From Bacteroidota bacterium (GTDB lineage: Bacteria; Bacteroidota; Bacteroidia; Bacteroidales; JAAUTT01): 64,000 nucleotides of DNA. The translations under genes were made by a program, and so were the position numbers. Shown here in pieces: positions 45,490-54,040 of the stretch. The stretch is from NCBI GenBank assembly GCA_030706405.1, contig JAUZOO010000002.1, forward strand, positions 191,167 to 255,166. Direction: 5' to 3'. How positions within the stretch are numbered: position 1 is the first letter of the stretch; each line of letters starts with the position of its first letter. The notes below the pieces were generated by a model. It searched no databases. It was not told the origin of the DNA and worked only from the letters and a program-made list of their open reading frames with translations.

Positions 45490-45750
45490 TTGGCTAATTT
45501 AATTTTTACATCGGTTGTTTTGTCATCCAAAATTTTTCCTACCGGAAGTTTTATTTCAGATACCGCGAGAAATTTTTCAGATACCGCGAAAAATTTTTCA
45601 ATGACCGCGAGCTTTATTTCAATGACCGCGCAAAATTTTTCAATGACCGCGAGAAACTTTTCAGTTACCGCGAATTTTATTTCAATGACCGCGAGAAAAA
45701 AAAGGTACTTGAAAAAATATTCGCGGGATACAAAATTTTGCAGGCCATGA
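45490..45750 (+). CDS. Possible heptapeptide-repeat micro-protein (doubtful)
   Basis: An open frame from a TTG at 45490 runs through all seven 21-bp repeats, giving 86 residues with seven heptads of the form (N/F)-(F/I)-S-(M/D/V)-T-A-x, and a basic tail. The variation between units changes amino acids rather than silent positions, which argues against protein-level constraint, and there is no clear promoter or good start codon. It is listed because the array keeps the frame without a stop. Confidence 0.25.
   Translation: MANLIFTSVVLSSKIFPTGSFISDTARNFSDTAKNFSMTASFISMTAQNFSMTARNFSVTANFISMTARKKRYLKKYSRDTKFCRP
45555..45701 (+). repeat. Seven tandem 21-bp repeats
   Basis: Seven head-to-tail units of exactly 21 bases start at 45555, 45576, 45597, 45618, 45639, 45660 and 45681. 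All share TTCA-(3 bases)-ACCGCG; the three bases are GAT, ATG or GTT, and the last seven vary. There are no spacers. In one plus-strand frame each unit reads as a heptapeptide such as NFSMTAR, since 21 is a multiple of 3. Confidence 0.95.
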
Positions 45751-46079
45751 GTTGCTAAAATGTTATTTGTGCGCTGATAACCAATTTAATAGCCGTTAAT
45801 AAAGCCTTTAGTCCTTACAAAAGGTCTCTTTATTTGCTGTCCGGTTATTCGTGCTCAAGCTATCTGGGCCATCAATATGGCTTTTTGTGCCATCTGTTAT
45901 GTTGCTTATAAAACATTTTCAAAATTACTGAGTACAAACTATTATGCCACAACACACTGCTCAAAAGCTGTAACAACGCGGTTTTTCAGAATTGTTACAC
46001 ACAAATTTGGAGATATAAATTATAAGTCATATATTGACAACACGTTACCTTTTGGGGATAAACCTTAAAAATTAGATGT
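45702..46079. other. Intergenic region upstream of the 46080 gene
   Basis: Nothing but a short AT-rich stretch of no recognisable gene is seen here. It holds no exact TAnnTTTG promoter box close to the next start; TACCTTTTG near 46046 is one base off in spacing. Confidence 0.4.
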
Positions 46080-46703
46080 ATGTATAATAAAAGTGTTATT
46101 ACAGATTACAGTCGCTTATCGGATAAGGAAGTAGAAACTCTTGCGTTTCTCATTTATAATTCGTTAAAGGACAATCCTAATTTTAATTGGGGCAATAACG
46201 AGATTGCCCAGTTACTAACGCTGTCAACTAACTACCGTACAGCGTTTGAAAAAGCCCTTACCGGCACCTCGCAGGATGTTACGGCCAAAAACATTGCCCG
46301 TAAAGCCCTCACCGATTTTATCCGGATATTGGGCAAAGATGTAAACCTGCAGGCCAATGGCGATTTGCTTAAATTGCAGTCGAGTGGTTTTGAGTTAAGT
46401 AAGGATCGCTCTAAATTGGGCGTTTTGCCAAAACCCAGCGGGCTCAAAGTAACCGCCGGAGATAACCCCGGAGAAATAATTGCCACTACCGATGCCTTTA
46501 CCCAGGCCACAGTGTATTTGTTTTTTGTGGCTGTGGTGCCTACACCGGCTTCTATTAAGGACTGGCAGGTAGAAATGTCCACCTCGCACAAAAAGAAAAT
46601 CAGCGGCCTTACCTCGGGCAAGCAGTTAGAGGTAAAATGTGCTTATAAAGGCACTTCGGATGAACTGATCTATAGTGATTCGGTTTTCATTTATGTTCAA
46701 TAA
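46080..46703 (+). CDS. Protein of unknown function with fibronectin-III-like C-terminal part
   Basis: The 207-residue protein has no signal peptide. Its N-terminal half is helical (DYSRLSDKEVETLAFLIYNS, then NYRTAFEKAL). After a linker with LPKPSGLKVTAGDNPGEI, the second half has the beta-strand pattern of a fibronectin type III-like domain (MSTSHKKKISGLTSGKQLEVK). Its composition is visibly richer in G+C than the genes to its left. It follows the 21-bp repeat array; whether the two are linked is unknown. Confidence 0.55.
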   Translation: MYNKSVITDYSRLSDKEVETLAFLIYNSLKDNPNFNWGNNEIAQLLTLSTNYRTAFEKALTGTSQDVTAKNIARKALTDFIRILGKDVNLQANGDLLKLQSSGFELSKDRSKLGVLPKPSGLKVTAGDNPGEIIATTDAFTQATVYLFFVAVVPTPASIKDWQVEMSTSHKKKISGLTSGKQLEVKCAYKGTSDELIYSDSVFIYVQ

Positions 46704-46735
46704 ATCCTAAATTTCCCTTCCTAAAAGGTAACCGT

Positions 46736-46813
46736 AACGGGTGAGCCCATGTTGTGCCCATGGTTGGTAAGGAATAAGTTTCCCCAGCCGGCAAAACTCC
46801 GGGCGCACCCGTT
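46736..46813 (+). terminator. Possible terminator of the 46080 gene
   Basis: AACGGGTG (46736-46743) pairs with CACCCGTT (46806-46813), and the right arm runs into TTTTTATT. The loop is long (about 60 bases) and contains smaller inverted repeats, so it is only a moderate candidate. Confidence 0.4.
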
Positions 46814-46860
46814 TTTATTAAGCGTTGAAAGTATTATACAATACGTCCTGAAGGGGCGGG

Positions 46861-47094
46861 ATATTAATAGCCCTGGCTTTTAAGCCAGGGTTAAAGAAAG
46901 AGAAGTCTCCTGTACCGGCGCACGAATAATTTTGGAAGTGGAGACAATCCGGATTGCGCCGAAATGGGAGCTTCTGGCAGAACCTTTAGGTTTCGGCGCA
47001 AAATAATAAAGCGTTTCGATTCAAAATGATTCGTGCGCCGCAAACGAATCTTTGCATTTTAATCCCCGGCTTAAAAACCGGGGCTATTTATATT
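46861..47094. mobile_element. Nested palindromic element (MITE/REP-like)
   Basis: The element is one long imperfect inverted repeat. The left half, from 46861, includes the palindrome CCCTGGCTTTTAAGCCAGGG (46871-46890) and CGGCGCACGAATAATTTTG (46916-46934). The right half mirrors these as CAAAATGATTCGTGCGCCG (47022-47040) and CCCCGGCTTAAAAACCGGGG (47064-47083). At the centre, TTGCGCCGAAA (46954-46964) pairs perfectly with TTTCGGCGCAA (46991-47001). It has no ORF and no visible transposase; element type is inferred from structure. Confidence 0.65.
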
Positions 47095-47159
47095 CGACTT
47101 ATTAAATTAAGTCTGTTCGATATAAGAAGAATATGCAATTTTAGAATATTGATTGTTGA

Positions 47160-47230
47160 AACCTCCCCCAACCCCTCCTTAAAAAGTAGGGGATTCTCTC
47201 CTTTCCAAAGGGTGACATTGAGGGAGAAAG
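47160..47230. repeat. Bacteroidota-type dispersed repeat (ACCTCCCCCAACCCCTCC...)
   Basis: ACCTCCCCCAACCCCTCC followed by AGTAGGGG recalls a short palindromic repeat widespread between genes in Bacteroidota genomes; the right part holds CTCTCCTTTCCAAAGGG and a matching GAGGGAG. Recognition is from memory; only one copy is in the window. Confidence 0.5.
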
Positions 47231-47245
47231 TTTTAAGAGCCTGAT

Positions 47246-47394
47246 AACTTTGCATCATCGCGTTTAAATTTGGGTTTATTACTAGAAACAGGCGTAATTG
47301 CATAAAATTTGATGTGTTGAGCCGGTTTGTAGGTTAGTTGCTCGCATAAAAACTTTGCGTCATCGCGACATTGCATTTAATTTTGGTTTTATAC
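47246..47394 (+). repeat. Imperfect direct repeat upstream of the GH3 gene
   Basis: AACTTTGC-TCATCGCG followed by TTTAA and a T-rich end occurs at 47246-47283 and again at 47351-47394. The second copy carries an extra ACATTGCA. Confidence 0.6.
47354..47385 (+). promoter_or_regulatory. Promoter of the GH3-serine hydrolase gene
   Basis: TTTG (47354-47357) and TAATTTTG (47378-47385) with a 20-bp spacer fit the Bacteroidota promoter. A second exact -7 box, TATCTTTG (47409-47416), lies closer to the gene. Confidence 0.55.
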
Positions 47395-47447
47395 TGGTAT
47401 GTTAATTCTATCTTTGTAAACGACATTGTTTTATTGAAATTTAAGTT

Positions 47448-50400
47448 ATGATCAGAAAAAGTTTCCTGGGGCTTTCGTTGCTTTTGGTTAGTGGTTTGGC
47501 CCTGAATTCGGTTAATGCATCAGGTAAAGACAAATTATCGTCCGACAAAAAATCCCGGCAGGTTGAAATGTACGATTTGAAATCGCATTGGGTCGATTCG
47601 GTGTTTAATGCCCTTTCGCCCGATGAGCGTATCGCACAAATGATGATGGTTGCCGCATATTCGAACCGCGACGAGAAACATGTGGAAGAGATTTCGTCGT
47701 TAATCCGTAAATACAACATCGGAGGCCTCATCTTCTTTCAGGGAGGGCCCATACGCGAAGCTAAACAAACCAACTGGTATCAATCCATCGCTAAAACGCC
47801 GCTGCTTATTGGTATCGATGGCGAGTGGGGACTTAGCATGCGCCTCGACAGCACCATGACCTTTCCGCGCCAGATGTTACTCGGGGCAATGAGCGACGAT
47901 AAACTCATTTACCAGATGGGCGTGGAGATTTCCCGTCAGCTTAAAGCCCTTGGCATTCATATTAATTTTGCTCCGGTAGTGGATGTGAATAATAATCCGC
48001 AAAATCCTGTCATTAACAACCGGTCGTTTGGCGCCGACAAATATCTGGTTGCCCGCAAGGGTATCGCTTACATGCAGGGCATGCAGGATAACCATATTAT
48101 TGCTACGGCAAAACATTTTCCCGGACATGGCGATACCGATACTGACTCGCATCTTGCCCTTCCGGTGATAAAACAGGATTATGCCCGTCTGGACAGCCTT
48201 GAACTTTATCCTTTCCGCCAGCTTTTCGAGAATAAGGTGCGCGGAGTGATGGTTGGCCATCTTCAGGTTCCGGCTATCGATTCAACCAATATTGCTTCGT
48301 CATTATCCGGTAAGGTAATTTCGGGTTTATTGAAGAAAGACATGAATTATACCGGTTTGGTTTTTACCGACGGGCTGAATATGAAAGGGGTGAGCGACTT
48401 TTTTAAGCCCGGCGACCTCGAATCGCGCGCGGTGCAGGCCGGAAACGATGTTTTGCTGATGCCGTCGGATGTTCCCAAGGCTATTGAAACCATCAAACAG
48501 GCAATTCAGAGCGGAATCATTCGTCAAAGCCAGATCGACAGCTCGTGCCGTAAGATTCTTGCTGCTAAAGAATGGGCAGGGCTGAAAAAAGTTACGCCCA
48601 TCGACCTGTCAACCCTTCGCGAAAAGCTTTTTGCACCATCGGCACAGGTACTGCAACGCCAAATCATCGAGTCGGGACTTACCCTGCTACAGAATAAAGA
48701 TGATATCCTTCCGTTTAAACGCATCGACACGCTGCATATGGCCGCTGTTTTTGTGGGAATAGACAAACCCAATACGTTTAAGGAAACATTGTCGCTATAT
48801 AAGCAGTTCGATAGCTATTATCTGCCCAAAACGGCCGATTCTGCTTATGTCGACAGCCTGGTTCATACGCTTCGCAGGTATAATATGGTTGTTGCCGGAA
48901 TTCATAATACCGATTATCGTTTTAAAAATAATTTTGGCATTGTACCCAATGCGTTTTATTTCCTCAACAGGCTGGTTGATTCCACGGCGGTTGTCCTCGA
49001 TTTGTTCGGAATGCCTTATTCGCTCAATAAAATTGCGAAACTCGATAAGTTTAAAGCAGTTTTGGTGTCGTACCAGGATCAACCGATCATACAGGATTTA
49101 TCTGCACAAATGATGTTCGGTGCGGTTGCAGCAAAAGGCCATTTATCGTTGGGTGTTGATAAATATCCTGCCTTTAGTGGCATTACAACAACATCGGGTT
49201 TGCGTTTGAGCTATACGTTGCCCGAAGCGGTTAACGTTAATTCCAAACAACTGGCTGAGATTGATTCTATTGTTGTGGATGCTATCCGTAAGAAGGCCAT
49301 GCCCGGCTGCCAGGTGCTTGTGGCAAAGGATGGCGCCGTGTTTTATAACAAAGCATTCGGTTATCAGACTTACGAACCTGTACGACCCGTTAAAACTACC
49401 GATATATACGACATTGCTTCCATAACAAAGATTGCTGGCACGCTTCCGGCGGTAATGAAGCTTTATGAAGAAGGCAAACTAAACCTTAACGAAAAGCTTT
49501 CCACCTATCTTCCGGAACTAAAGAAGAGTAATAAGAAGAATATTACGCTGATTGACATCCTTACCCACCAGGCCAGGCTGCAATCGTTCATCCCTTTTTA
49601 TTTAAGGACGATTGAACCGGCAGTTGCAGGCGAAAAAGTTACCTCGAACAAGCTGTCTGCAAAGTATTCGATTAAGCTCTCAAATAATGTGTATGCCAAT
49701 AACAACCTTCGCTACCGTAAAGGCTTAATCATCGATCATCTCGATCCGAAACATGGCTTGCAGGTTGCCAACCGTATGTATTTAATCAGCAGTTATGCCG
49801 ATAGTATCTTTAATATCAGCCTCGAATCGCAACTTTTGGATGCAAAAAAGTACGAATACAGCGATATGGGCTTTTATTATATGTATTGGTTGGTGGAACG
49901 CATTACGCAGGCGTCGCTTAACGAATATGACGAAGAGAATTTTTACAGTAAACTTGGCGCTTCAACATTGGGTTACCTGCCTTTGAGCCGTTTCGATACA
50001 TCGAGGATTGCCCCAACCGAAAATGACCAGGTATTTCGTAAGCAGGTTGTTCGTGGCTATGTTCACGACCCCGGTGCTGCCATGATGGGTGGCGTTTGTG
50101 GTCATGCCGGCGTGTTTTCCAGCGCCAACGATCTTGCAAAGCTGATGCAGATGTATCTTAACAAGGGAACGTATGGTGGCGAACAGTATTTTAAAGCGTC
50201 AACCATTGATTACTTCAATTCCAGCCCGTTTCTTAGCGCGCATAACCGTCGCGGCATCGGTTTTGATAAACCCGAGATGAATTCGGCGAACGGTCCAACC
50301 TGTCAGTGCGTTTCTGCTAATAGTTTTGGCCATAGCGGCTTTACCGGATGCTTAACCTGGGCCGATCCTGACTCGGGACTTTTGTACATCTTCCTTTCCA

Positions 50401-50495
50401 ACCGCGTATATCCGGATGCCAGCTCCAACAAACTTGCAGAAATGAACGTTCGCACGCGAATTCAGGAGGTCTTAGCCAAAAGCATCATGAAATAG
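47448..50495 (+). CDS. GH3 beta-N-acetylhexosaminidase fused to a serine beta-lactamase-like hydrolase
   Basis: The 1015-residue protein has a signal peptide (FLGLSLLLVSGLALNSVNA) followed by a NagZ-type GH3 domain. That domain holds KHFPGHGDTDTDSH with the catalytic His-Asp pair and the nucleophile Asp in FTDGLNMKG. A second GH3 region follows, and from about residue 600 a class C beta-lactamase-like domain with S-x-x-K in ASITKIAG, Y-S-D in YSDMGFYY and SFGHSGFTG. Bacteroidota have such fusions; they are thought to act in peptidoglycan turnover (removing GlcNAc and hydrolysing peptides). Cell location: periplasm. A hairpin terminator follows. Confidence 0.92.
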   Translation: MIRKSFLGLSLLLVSGLALNSVNASGKDKLSSDKKSRQVEMYDLKSHWVDSVFNALSPDERIAQMMMVAAYSNRDEKHVEEISSLIRKYNIGGLIFFQGGPIREAKQTNWYQSIAKTPLLIGIDGEWGLSMRLDSTMTFPRQMLLGAMSDDKLIYQMGVEISRQLKALGIHINFAPVVDVNNNPQNPVINNRSFGADKYLVARKGIAYMQGMQDNHIIATAKHFPGHGDTDTDSHLALPVIKQDYARLDSLELYPFRQLFENKVRGVMVGHLQVPAIDSTNIASSLSGKVISGLLKKDMNYTGLVFTDGLNMKGVSDFFKPGDLESRAVQAGNDVLLMPSDVPKAIETIKQAIQSGIIRQSQIDSSCRKILAAKEWAGLKKVTPIDLSTLREKLFAPSAQVLQRQIIESGLTLLQNKDDILPFKRIDTLHMAAVFVGIDKPNTFKETLSLYKQFDSYYLPKTADSAYVDSLVHTLRRYNMVVAGIHNTDYRFKNNFGIVPNAFYFLNRLVDSTAVVLDLFGMPYSLNKIAKLDKFKAVLVSYQDQPIIQDLSAQMMFGAVAAKGHLSLGVDKYPAFSGITTTSGLRLSYTLPEAVNVNSKQLAEIDSIVVDAIRKKAMPGCQVLVAKDGAVFYNKAFGYQTYEPVRPVKTTDIYDIASITKIAGTLPAVMKLYEEGKLNLNEKLSTYLPELKKSNKKNITLIDILTHQARLQSFIPFYLRTIEPAVAGEKVTSNKLSAKYSIKLSNNVYANNNLRYRKGLIIDHLDPKHGLQVANRMYLISSYADSIFNISLESQLLDAKKYEYSDMGFYYMYWLVERITQASLNEYDEENFYSKLGASTLGYLPLSRFDTSRIAPTENDQVFRKQVVRGYVHDPGAAMMGGVCGHAGVFSSANDLAKLMQMYLNKGTYGGEQYFKASTIDYFNSSPFLSAHNRRGIGFDKPEMNSANGPTCQCVSANSFGHSGFTGCLTWADPDSGLLYIFLSNRVYPDASSNKLAEMNVRTRIQEVLAKSIMK

Positions 50496-50527
50496 CGGAT
50501 TAATTTCGCATTGTTCATTAATTTAAA

Positions 50528-50566
50528 CAAAAAGCCCTGCCGATTTTAATCTCGACAGGGCTTTTT
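50528..50566. terminator. Bidirectional terminator after the GH3 gene
   Basis: CAAAAAGCCCTGCCGA (50528-50543) pairs with TCGACAGGGCTTTTTG (50552-50566-ish, one bulge), with T5 at the right and A5 at the left. It separates convergent genes. Confidence 0.85.
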
Positions 50567-50590
50567 GTTTATCCGATTTGAAGAAGATTA

Positions 50591-51442
50591 TTAATTGCAG
50601 GTTGCTTTGTTGGCGCGGTTAGTGTCCCAACATCCAAAAACATTTCCGTTAAGTTTTAATTGTCCGGCTTTGGAAGTTGTATTCCATACAATTTCGTATA
50701 AATTCAATTCCTTGGCGTTATAGATATTGTAATACGCGTTGTACGTAGCATCATCCTTTAAACCAAATTTAATATAGCCGCCTTTGTAATCGTTAGTAAC
50801 AAAAGAGCTGGTAGTTGCATCCCATTTTTTATTGGCAATGCTGATAAATTGGAGCGATTTTACTTTGTCGCTGGTATAATTCCATTTAATATAAACACCG
50901 CCTTCGCTTGTCAGCTGGTTATTTACAACCATGGGGTAATTCAATGTCCACCAGCCACCGGTGCGGCCTATGCTTGATTTTCCGGTAAACCAGAGGTAAT
51001 TTTTAATGTAATTGTCGCCGGTTTTGGTTAAGTACATGTTCCATTGTACCGAGTCTGTCGATGCTTTTCCGGTAAGTTTAGCTTCGTAGGAAGCATTTTC
51101 GTAAGTTACCTGGTATTTCCAAACCCAAGCTTTGATGGTATCGTTATAAACCGGCTTTTGCTGCAACGCTTTCTGGAATGCAGCGGTAGGAACGGCGGTG
51201 TAATAGGCCGCAGCTGTTGTCCAGGTTACTACTGCCAGCGAAGCATACTGGTAATTGGTTAAACCGGCATACGAAGTAGCGTTTAACGATTTTTGAGTGC
51301 TTGTAAATGATGCATCCATAACCATGGAGCCTTCGGGAGGAAGAGCCAGCGAGGAGTCTGAGCTGTCTTTTTTACATCCTGTGGCAGAAAACAGGTAAAC
51401 CGCAGTAATCCCTGCAATTGCAAAGTGTTTTAGTGAATTCAT
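50591..51442 (-). CDS. Lipoprotein of unknown function
   Basis: The 283-residue protein has an SPII signal (AGITAVYLFSATGC) and a beta-rich mature region with many Trp, Tyr and Thr residues. No domain was recognised. Its last segment contains two cysteines that could pair (GCWDTNRANKATC). The minus-strand genes upstream (DUF1848 and S41 peptidase) are only 76 bases away, so it may be the third gene of that unit. Confidence 0.65.
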   Translation of the reverse strand: MNSLKHFAIAGITAVYLFSATGCKKDSSDSSLALPPEGSMVMDASFTSTQKSLNATSYAGLTNYQYASLAVVTWTTAAAYYTAVPTAAFQKALQQKPVYNDTIKAWVWKYQVTYENASYEAKLTGKASTDSVQWNMYLTKTGDNYIKNYLWFTGKSSIGRTGGWWTLNYPMVVNNQLTSEGGVYIKWNYTSDKVKSLQFISIANKKWDATTSSFVTNDYKGGYIKFGLKDDATYNAYYNIYNAKELNLYEIVWNTTSKAGQLKLNGNVFGCWDTNRANKATCN

Positions 51443-51518
51443 CAGAGTTTGATTTAGATTTTTGTTTCAAATTTTACGCAATACCCCAAATCAGGTTTCA
51501 TTTTGAAGAAAAATATAT

Positions 51519-52397
51519 TTAAAGAGTTGATGGATTTGCATAACAATAGAGGCATCCCGAGCGGCATTTTCGCGGAGGCCACCCACCAATGTCAATTGAT
51601 GCTGTACACCCGCATAAGGTACGGCTTTTGGGCATTTTGTGCGAAACTGGCAGGTGCTGGTCATGTAATTGTTCGAGCAACAGCCCGTCGATGCACGAAG
51701 AGGAGGGAAGCTCCGGCACACAACAGGCATTGATGGAAACTTCGTATTGCTGGGCGAGTTTCCTGGTCCAGATTAACATTTTTGCACGTTCCTCGTGGTT
51801 TGGCGACAGAATGTTTATGCCTAAACGTTCAAAACGGTTGTCGACTTTGCGGTGCATTCTTTTTTCGAGGAAACTAAAGGTAAAGTTATTGATGCCCAGT
51901 TTGGCAGCTTGTTTAAGAATGGGTTCGAAAGCAGGGAGATTGGTGTAAATTTTTTTGTCAGGAAACTCTATTCGTACTATCGGATCGATGCGAAGACGGA
52001 TTCGTGCGGGATTTTCGATGAGTTCAATAACTTTTGGCAGAAGTGCAAGGCTTTCAGTCGGGGAAGAAACGTTTGGTTCCAGTTGTAAAGGTTTTCCGTC
52101 ATTGGTTTTCCCACAAATAATGCCTCCCATTCCGGAAATGGTAAGTTGTACGAATAGCTGTATGCCTGATTTTTTTAATTCGACGAGGAATGCATGGAGT
52201 GGTTCGTCGAAGAGTTTTTGGGGATGTTTGGTCCAGAGGACGAGGGTACTGATTTTAACGCCTTTGTGAATTCTGCTTTTTACCCCTTCGATGAGTTCGT
52301 TGGGATAAAAAGCAGGCATATCAGTCATCCGCGAGGCACTCAGTATTGTATATACTTCGCGGGGATGTATTAGTTGTATTTCATTGGAGCCGGTCAA
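51519..52397 (-). CDS. DUF1848 family protein with cysteine-rich C-terminus
   Basis: The 292-residue protein shows the DUF1848 opening SASRMTDMPAFYP, LVLWTKHPQKL in the middle, IRLRIDPIVR and a C-terminal cysteine cluster (LCGCTASIDIGG, then KCRSGCLYCYANP) that probably binds a metal or Fe-S cluster. The function is unknown. The start codon is TTG at 52397, directly adjacent to the TAA of the upstream S41 gene, suggesting translational coupling. Confidence 0.82.
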   Translation of the reverse strand: MTGSNEIQLIHPREVYTILSASRMTDMPAFYPNELIEGVKSRIHKGVKISTLVLWTKHPQKLFDEPLHAFLVELKKSGIQLFVQLTISGMGGIICGKTNDGKPLQLEPNVSSPTESLALLPKVIELIENPARIRLRIDPIVRIEFPDKKIYTNLPAFEPILKQAAKLGINNFTFSFLEKRMHRKVDNRFERLGINILSPNHEERAKMLIWTRKLAQQYEVSINACCVPELPSSSCIDGLLLEQLHDQHLPVSHKMPKSRTLCGCTASIDIGGWPPRKCRSGCLYCYANPSTL

Positions 52398-53861
52398 TTA
52401 TTTTAAAAGATTAGGCTTGAATTTTAATTGTTTCGGGTTGAAATACATTTCGTTGGCATGAGGAATCATATCTTTCCGGCTCATAAACTCTTTCATTCCC
52501 ATGGTTTGAGCTCTTGATATCTGGTATGATTTAGCTGCAACACCATTAATATGATTAATAGCATTGGAAAGCAAAGGATCGTTCAGGCTACCGAAAGGCT
52601 GAAGGTTGGTATAATCTTCAACAAGCGTACTGTTGGGGACGAAACCTTTAGAATAATCGGATTTCCCGAGCGAATTAGTCAGTCGCATTACAATGGGCTG
52701 CATTGCCCATTTGTTTGTTGGGTGGTTGTAGTCTATTAGTGTCATGGATCCCACGTTTTTCCCAACGGTAGTATCACCAACAATATAAACGGGCATGTAT
52801 GGTTTTAGTCCGTTAATAATAAGTTCACTTGCCGATGCTGTTCCCGACGAAGTGATAACGGTTAATTGACTAAGATTTAACGCATTTATTTGTGTAGTTG
52901 GGGTAGTACTGGTTCTTCCGATAGTATCGATGAAATTAGAAACGAAAAAATTGCTTCCATACTGTTGATTATAGTAGTCCTGCAATGTTTTATTGAATTG
53001 GAGATTGACAAATGTTTTGGAGGTATAAGGCCCGTAAATCATACTGGCAAGATAAATGGCCGATTGAATGGAGCCTCCGCCATTATACCGAAGGTCGAGA
53101 ACCAAGTCAGTAATTCCTTTGGTTTTGAACTTTGCAAACACGTTGTTAAGCTGAACATCAAAATCGGAATAGAAACCATTATAAACAAGGTACCCGATTT
53201 TTTTATTGCTGACGGAATAAACTGAATCAAGTAATACTGGATTCTCCTGCATTTGTACGGCAGTCATTGTTGATGTTGTAGCGCCTGTATAAAGCATATT
53301 GTTGGAGACGGTAGCCAGTGTCATATTGAAGGACGTAGCGGATAAAAGGGATTGATAATTACTGGTTGTAAGTTGCTGCCCGTTAATTTTCAAGAATAAG
53401 CTGCCTCGTTTAATCCCCGCCTTCTCTGCTGGCGAGTTTTTAAATACATAGCGAACAATACCAACGATACTTGAACCGTCCGATAATAGCGCAAGCCGGA
53501 AATCCATACCCATGGTGGATGTTATCCCCTGAAGTTCATTCTGAAGTGTGGTGTAATCCGATTCAATCCACGAAAAGCGGTCAACAGTTCCGTATTTGTA
53601 CAATAAATCGCTGAAAAGTTGTTTGTGATCCGAGTAACCGGCCAGAAAACTATTGAGCTTGTTGGTGTCATTTTGAAAATAGGCTGTCGAAAGTTTAGGT
53701 ACACTGTCGGCCCATAAATAATAAGAGGCCATGTTGTACCAAATAAACTGATCTATCTCCGAAGCTTTGTTTGGCCCGCTGGAATCTTTTTTACAGCTGG
53801 TGGTAAGGCTTCCTAAATAAAAGGAAATTAAAAGGATGAAAAGAAGATTAGCGTTTTTCAT
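52398..53861 (-). CDS. S41 family C-terminal-processing protease lipoprotein
   Basis: The 487-residue protein has an SPII signal (ILLISFYLGSLTTSC), a PDZ-like segment (AEKAGIKRGSLFLKINGQQL) and the tail-specific-protease catalytic core. Candidate Ser is in SSGTASASELI, candidate Lys in GKNVGSM, and DLRYNGGGS is the oxyanion segment. It is likely a periplasmic/outer-membrane-anchored protease. Its gene leads a minus-strand unit with the DUF1848 gene and possibly the lipoprotein gene. Confidence 0.9.
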   Translation of the reverse strand: MKNANLLFILLISFYLGSLTTSCKKDSSGPNKASEIDQFIWYNMASYYLWADSVPKLSTAYFQNDTNKLNSFLAGYSDHKQLFSDLLYKYGTVDRFSWIESDYTTLQNELQGITSTMGMDFRLALLSDGSSIVGIVRYVFKNSPAEKAGIKRGSLFLKINGQQLTTSNYQSLLSATSFNMTLATVSNNMLYTGATTSTMTAVQMQENPVLLDSVYSVSNKKIGYLVYNGFYSDFDVQLNNVFAKFKTKGITDLVLDLRYNGGGSIQSAIYLASMIYGPYTSKTFVNLQFNKTLQDYYNQQYGSNFFVSNFIDTIGRTSTTPTTQINALNLSQLTVITSSGTASASELIINGLKPYMPVYIVGDTTVGKNVGSMTLIDYNHPTNKWAMQPIVMRLTNSLGKSDYSKGFVPNSTLVEDYTNLQPFGSLNDPLLSNAINHINGVAAKSYQISRAQTMGMKEFMSRKDMIPHANEMYFNPKQLKFKPNLLK

Positions 53862-54009
53862 ATTGCATAATTGTTAGAATTGATTAAAGAAACAATTATA
53901 ATCATTCGGTTTCAATAAAATAGTAAACATCTCAAAAAATACCCCCTTTAATTTTAAAGCATAACAGATTAATTTTTGTACCGACACTGCTTTCGTAACC
54001 AAATACTGT

Positions 54010-54017
54010 TAATTTTG
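54010..54017 (+). promoter_or_regulatory. -7 element of the bacteriohemerythrin promoter
   Basis: TAATTTTG is an exact TAnnTTTG match 23 bases before the start codon at 54041. The -33 region is poorly matched. Confidence 0.5.
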
Positions 54018-54040
54018 TTCAAACTTAAAATAATACTTTT

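Noticed and set aside
45555-45701. CRISPR array
   Set aside because: The 21-base units are directly adjacent with no spacers, and no cas genes are in the window.
45490-46703. Diversity-generating retroelement
   Set aside because: Tandem repeats next to a gene of unknown function suggested it, but no reverse transcriptase and no template/variable repeat pair was seen.
47026-47244. 72-codon plus-strand ORF
   Set aside because: It runs through the palindromic element and a dispersed repeat; not a gene.
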